Assembly: GCA_015484715.1 (NCBI GenBank)
Contig: WFUY01000209.1
Span: forward strand, 1-9,745
DNA: 9,745 nt
Origin: Thermoflexales bacterium
GTDB lineage: Bacteria; Chloroflexota; Anaerolineae; S140-20
Reading direction: 5' to 3'
Shown here piece after piece: positions 7,068 through 9,745 of this stretch. The position numbers were made by a program, and so were the translations under genes. Numbering within the stretch: position 1 is the first letter of the stretch; every line of letters starts with the position of its first letter. Under the pieces are notes generated by a model. That model saw only the letters and a list, made by a program, of their open reading frames with translations. It was not told where the DNA came from and made no database searches.

Positions 7068-8453
7068 TCACACGGATACCGCAGCCCTATGGGCCGCTGG
7101 CAACGCAGCGGGGGCCAACGCCGATGAGGCGACCCGCCCCTGGAGCGACCAGGGTCCTGTCCAGGTGATCTCAACGGGCACCAATCGGCCACGCCAATCC
7201 CCCTCGGCGGTGAAGAAGACCAGCTTGTTCGTCCGGGTCCGCCCGTACCACTTGCCGCCCTTCTGCCCCTCAACCAGCACCTCAACCGTCTGCCCCAGCA
7301 GGCGGGCATTGATCTCACCGACGATCTGCTCCTGGAGCGCATCCAGGGCCTTGCGCCGGCGCTCCTTCTCCTCCGGCGGCACGTCGTCAGCCATCTTGCG
7401 GGCGGCGACCGTCTGAGGGCGGGGGGAGTACTTGGCAATGTGGGCCTTGTCCAGCTTCAGCTCGGCCAGCAGGTCGTAGGTGCGCCGGAACTGGGCTTCT
7501 GTCTCTCCGGGGAAGCCGACGATGACGTCGGTGGCGATGGCGACGCCGGGGACCGTTTCCCGGATGCGGGCGATGAGCCGGCGGTAGTCATCCACCGTAT
7601 AGCCCCGCTTCATCCGGGCCAGGACCTCATCGTCCCCGGCCTGGACCGGCACTTCGATGTGCTCACAGACCTTAGGCAATTCGGCCACCGCCTCCAGCAA
7701 CTCGTCGTTCATCCAGTTGGGATGGCTGGTGAGGAAGCGGATGCGCTCGATCCCTTCCACCTCGTGGACCGCCCGCAGCAGGTCGGCCAGCGAAGGGCCG
7801 TCGGGAATATCCATCCCGTAGCGGTCCACGATCTGCCCCAGCAGCGTGACCTCCCGGACGCCTTGGGCGGCCAGGGAGCGGACTTCGGCCACGATCTCAC
7901 CCACCCGACGGCTCCGCTCGACGCCTCGGCGGAAGGGGATGATGCAGAAGGTGCAAGCATGGGAGCAGCCGTAGACGACGGGTACGTGGGCGGAGACCAG
8001 GCGGCCCCGCTCGTGGGCCGGCAGGACCAACTCCTCATCCTGAAGGCGGTGGCGATGGGCGGTCTGGCCCAGCTCCAGCGCCTGACCGGGGTCAATCATC
8101 CCCCGCTCGCCCAGATAGTCCAGCAGCGGACCGGGTTCCGAAGGGGGCATGAAGACATCCACCCAGGGGAAGCGTTTTCGCAGAGGGGCCGGATCGCGCA
8201 CCCCGACCAGGCAGCCCATCAACCCGATGATCTTGTCGGGATGGCGCTCTTTCAGCGGTTTGAGGGAGCCGAGCCGACCGTAGACCTTGTCTTCCGCTTG
8301 CTGTCGGACGACGCAGGTGTTGAGGACGATGATGTCGGCCTCCTCGGCCCTTGGCGCGTGCCGATAGCCCAGCTTCTCCAGCGCCGAGGCCAGCCGCTGG
8401 GAATCGGCCACGTTCATCTGGCAACCGATCGTCCACACGTGGTACTTCAACAT
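7068..8453 (-). CDS. miaB: tRNA-2-methylthio-N6-isopentenyladenosine37 synthase (MiaB)
   Basis: This radical-SAM methylthiotransferase (461 aa) should convert i6A37 to ms2i6A37 in tRNAs reading UNN codons, in the cytoplasm. The N-terminal methylthiotransferase domain has the three cysteines that hold the auxiliary iron-sulfur cluster: C11 (TIGCQMN), C47 (LNTCVVR) and C81 (LMGCLV). The radical-SAM motif is C163-xxx-C167-xx-C170 (YGCSHACTFC), followed by IIPFRRG and the family blocks TLLGQIV and DVIVGFPGET. A TRAM RNA-binding domain begins near LLGQTVEVLVEG. The QMN N-terminal motif favours MiaB over MtaB or RimO. The ATG at 8453 starts right before the conserved MLKYHVWTIGCQMN. The adjacent GTG at 8456 is an alternative and lies better spaced (9 bases) from GGAAGG at 8466-8471. 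An upstream TTG at 8501 lies ahead of the predicted transcription start, so it is not used. The Ala/Pro tail after TRAM is unremarkable. Confidence 0.93.
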   Translation of the reverse strand: MLKYHVWTIGCQMNVADSQRLASALEKLGYRHAPRAEEADIIVLNTCVVRQQAEDKVYGRLGSLKPLKERHPDKIIGLMGCLVGVRDPAPLRKRFPWVDVFMPPSEPGPLLDYLGERGMIDPGQALELGQTAHRHRLQDEELVLPAHERGRLVSAHVPVVYGCSHACTFCIIPFRRGVERSRRVGEIVAEVRSLAAQGVREVTLLGQIVDRYGMDIPDGPSLADLLRAVHEVEGIERIRFLTSHPNWMNDELLEAVAELPKVCEHIEVPVQAGDDEVLARMKRGYTVDDYRRLIARIRETVPGVAIATDVIVGFPGETEAQFRRTYDLLAELKLDKAHIAKYSPRPQTVAARKMADDVPPEEKERRRKALDALQEQIVGEINARLLGQTVEVLVEGQKGGKWYGRTRTNKLVFFTAEGDWRGRLVPVEITWTGPWSLQGRVASSALAPAALPAAHRAAVSV

Positions 8454-8488
8454 CACCTTTCGCAACCTTCCTTTTCCCTTTTCAAGGA

Positions 8489-8517
8489 ATTGTACCGGCA
8501 AGCAGCGGAGACGTCAA
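8489..8517 (-). promoter_or_regulatory. Sigma-70 promoter of miaB
   Basis: On the minus strand TTGACG (8512-8517) is followed after 17 bases by TACAAT (8489-8494), the same hexamers as the kinase promoter. Transcription should start near 8482, giving a ~29-base leader with GGAAGG at 8466-8471. Confidence 0.8.
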
Positions 8518-8583
8518 GCGCCGATCGGGGATTCGCGCCCCCTCGTGAGCAGCAGGAGATGGGACAATCTGCCAAATGCCTCT

Positions 8584-8608
8584 ACTTGTGCGGTGATCAC
8601 CCACAAGT
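8584..8608. promoter_or_regulatory. 25-bp palindromic operator candidate
   Basis: ACTTGTG (8584-8590) and CACAAGT (8602-8608) are perfect complements flanking the self-complementary core GGTGATCACC (8592-8601). Only one extra C at 8591 breaks full symmetry. The CACAAGT arm recurs at 8650-8656. The core recurs as TGGGTAATCACCG at 8732-8744, matching 12 of 13 bases of the minus-strand TGGGTGATCACCG. It is not a CRP-type TGTGA-N6-TCACA site. Dimer-binding regulator site is the simplest reading. Confidence 0.5.
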
Positions 8609-8656
8609 GAGCGAGAGAGTGGTCCGTAGCAGGCCGTCCACGAATTTCTCACAAGT

Positions 8657-8710
8657 GCACGAATGAGGCGGTCCTTAACTCGCGTATTCGTGCCCCATTG
8701 GTGGACCGCC
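8657..8710. repeat. Interleaved inverted repeats (pseudoknot-like order)
   Basis: GCACGAAT (8657-8664) pairs with ATTCGTGC (8686-8693). GGCGGTCC (8667-8674) pairs with GGACCGCC (8703-8710). Both 8-bp stems are perfect and interlock in the order a-b-a'-b' with loops of 2, 11 and 9 bases. They form either an H-type pseudoknot in RNA or two mutually exclusive hairpins. Confidence 0.55.
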
Positions 8711-8748
8711 AGTCTCCCTATCTCCAAGATATGGGTAATCACCGGTAC

Positions 8749-8777
8749 TTGTCCCTTGGAGGAGAGGGTGCTAAACT
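8749..8777 (+). promoter_or_regulatory. Sigma-70 promoter of prmA
   Basis: TTGTCC (8749-8754) is followed after exactly 17 bases by TAAACT (8772-8777). The expected start is near 8783-8784, at the Shine-Dalgarno site itself, leaving a 13-14-base leader. The -35 overlaps an ACTTGT word (8747-8752) shared with the palindrome at 8584. Confidence 0.55.
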
Positions 8778-8782
8778 TCAGC

Positions 8783-8788
8783 AGGAGG
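8783..8788 (+). promoter_or_regulatory. Ribosome binding site that sets the prmA start
   Basis: AGGAGG lies 8 bases before the ATG at 8797. The same frame is open from 8698, but the extra 33 residues are not PrmA-like and would lie upstream of the predicted promoter. Confidence 0.8.
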
Positions 8789-8796
8789 GGATAGCT

Positions 8797-9693
8797 ATGG
8801 AGCGAGAAAGCAGGGTCTGGCTGGAAGTGACGGTCACAGTGGACGGAGAGGCAGCGGAGGCGGTGGCCGACCTGCTGAGCCAGTACGCCCCTGGCGGCGT
8901 CGCCCTGGAGACCGGCCCGGCGGGCTTCCCCAACGGTCCCATCACCGTGCGGGCCTACCTCCCCCCCCATCAGGACACACCCCAGGTGCGCCGGCGCATC
9001 GAAGAAGGGCTCTGGCATCTGGGGCAGATCCACCCCATTCCACCCCCCATCTTCCGCCCCGTCCGGGAGGAGGACTGGGCCGAAGCCTGGAAGACCCACT
9101 TCCACCCTCTTCGGGTCGGACGCCGCCTGGTCATCAAGCCGACCTGGCAGGAAGCGGAGGTGACGCCCGAGGAGGTGGTGATTGAGTTGGACCCGGGCAT
9201 GGCCTTTGGCACGGGGCTGCATCCCACCACCCGTCTCTGTCTGGAGTTCTTGGAGGAACGGGTGCGTCCGGGCATGACCGTTTTGGACCTGGGGACCGGC
9301 TCCGGCATCCTGGCCATCGCCGCCGCTCGATTGGGGGCTGCCTCCGTCCTGGCTGTGGACACCGATCCTCTGGCCGTCCGCATCGCCCGACAGAATGTGG
9401 AGATCAACGGCGTGGCCGACGTGGTCAGCGTCCGTTTGGGATCCCTGGCCGAGGCAGGCGATCGGTACGATTTGGTGCTGGTGAACATCGTGGCCCGCGT
9501 GATCATCGGGATGGCCCGGGCGGGCCTCTCCAGACGACTGAAGCCGGGGGGCGACCTGGTGGTCACAGGTATCGTCCAGGGGCAGGAAGGTGAAGTAGCC
9601 CAGGCCCTTCAGCAAGGCGGGATTTCCTTGGTTGAGAAGCGACGGAGCGGAGATTGGGTCGCTTTAATCGGGAAGAGGTCCCTTCCTGCGTGA
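8797..9693 (+). CDS. prmA: Ribosomal protein L11 methyltransferase (PrmA)
   Basis: This SAM-dependent enzyme (298 aa, usual family length) trimethylates amino groups of ribosomal protein L11. The N-terminal substrate-recognition domain (about 1-90) ends in REEDWAEAWKTHFHPLRVG (90-108), a PrmA hallmark. The catalytic domain has DPGMAFGTGLHPTTRL (132-147), the SAM motif I VLDLGTGSGILAIAAARLG (162-180), and the acidic motif AVDTDPLA (186-193). NIVA (230-233) stands where PrmA usually has NILA. The C-terminal RRSGDWVALIGKR matches the family end. The start is ATG 8797, with AGGAGG 8 bases upstream. The gene is divergent from miaB and has its own promoter candidate. In many bacteria rsmE follows prmA, but only 52 bases remain after the stop and they hold no visible gene or terminator. 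Confidence 0.95.
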   Translation: MERESRVWLEVTVTVDGEAAEAVADLLSQYAPGGVALETGPAGFPNGPITVRAYLPPHQDTPQVRRRIEEGLWHLGQIHPIPPPIFRPVREEDWAEAWKTHFHPLRVGRRLVIKPTWQEAEVTPEEVVIELDPGMAFGTGLHPTTRLCLEFLEERVRPGMTVLDLGTGSGILAIAAARLGAASVLAVDTDPLAVRIARQNVEINGVADVVSVRLGSLAEAGDRYDLVLVNIVARVIIGMARAGLSRRLKPGGDLVVTGIVQGQEGEVAQALQQGGISLVEKRRSGDWVALIGKRSLPA

Positions 9694-9745
9694 ATCACCC
9701 CCCATCGTTCCAAGCCCCCCAGGACTCCTCGACATCCAACCCACC

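Larger units (their letters stand above)
8454..8796. other. 343-bp divergent control region between miaB and prmA
   Basis: No gene is seen here. Outward-facing promoters (8489-8517 for miaB, 8749-8777 for prmA) frame ~230 bases of spacer. Within it are a 25-bp palindrome (8584-8608), a 48-49-bp spaced direct repeat (8602-8625 and 8650-8674), interleaved inverted repeats (8657-8710) and a related half element (8732-8752). Bases 8518-8583 show nothing notable. Confidence 0.6.

Noticed and set aside
8584..8608. CRP/FNR site
   Set aside because: The half-site spacing (TGTG-N11-CACA) does not fit TGTGA-N6-TCACA or TTGAT-N4-ATCAA.
7440..8666. 408-codon plus-strand open frame opposite miaB
   Set aside because: It is the antisense of a clear MiaB with intact cysteine motifs, and its product is low-complexity His/Asp/Gly/Gln-rich shadow sequence.
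8482..9615. 377-codon minus-strand open frame opposite prmA
   Set aside because: It overlaps the whole of a clear PrmA and runs through the divergent control region, with no motif of its own.

Overview
The window is a high-GC, gene-dense bacterial segment carrying six protein genes, all of housekeeping or metabolic type. No phage, transposase, CRISPR, tRNA or rRNA signal was seen. The coding style fits a thermophilic member of the Chloroflexota or a neighbouring deep-branching phylum: GC-rich codons, Arg/Glu/Pro-rich proteins, strong Shine-Dalgarno sites, an alpha-glucan phosphorylase of the Thermus/Thermotoga/actinobacterial type, and a two-domain deoxynucleoside kinase. This placement is an inference from style and has not been tested by any search.

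Layout, left to right. (1) The 3' part of clpB (+) runs in from the left edge and stops at 1564. (2) A strong hairpin at 1591-1626 separates it from a convergent glucan phosphorylase gene, glgP (-, 1667-3859). (3) The 615 bases between glgP and the next gene hold no credible ORF. They contain a 13-bp hairpin, two diverged ~90-bp tandem repeats and a minus-strand promoter candidate. (4) An unrecognised membrane-anchored HExxH protein lies on the minus strand (4475-5791). (5) It is divergent from a deoxynucleoside kinase gene (+, 6019-6969). Each has its own near-consensus sigma-70 promoter with an exact 17-base spacer in the ~230-bp gap. (6) The kinase converges with miaB (-, 7068-8453) over a 98-bp gap holding overlapping GC-rich stems. 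(7) miaB is divergent from prmA (+, 8797-9693). Both have 17-base-spacer promoters, and the DNA between them is crowded with palindromes and repeated words.

No operon is visible: every gene is flanked by oppositely oriented neighbours, so each appears to be a separate transcription unit. The functions do not form one pathway. ClpB is protein disaggregation, GlgP is storage-glucan breakdown, the kinase is deoxynucleoside salvage, MiaB is tRNA position 37 modification and PrmA is ribosomal protein L11 methylation. The last two both serve the translation apparatus and share one divergent control region.

I see no clearly new defence or mobile system. The best leads are the kinase whose ~100-residue C-terminal extension resembles a MazG/dCTPase all-alpha domain with most metal ligands missing, the orphan gluzincin-like protein, the interleaved palindromes between miaB and prmA, and the tandem repeat upstream of glgP.
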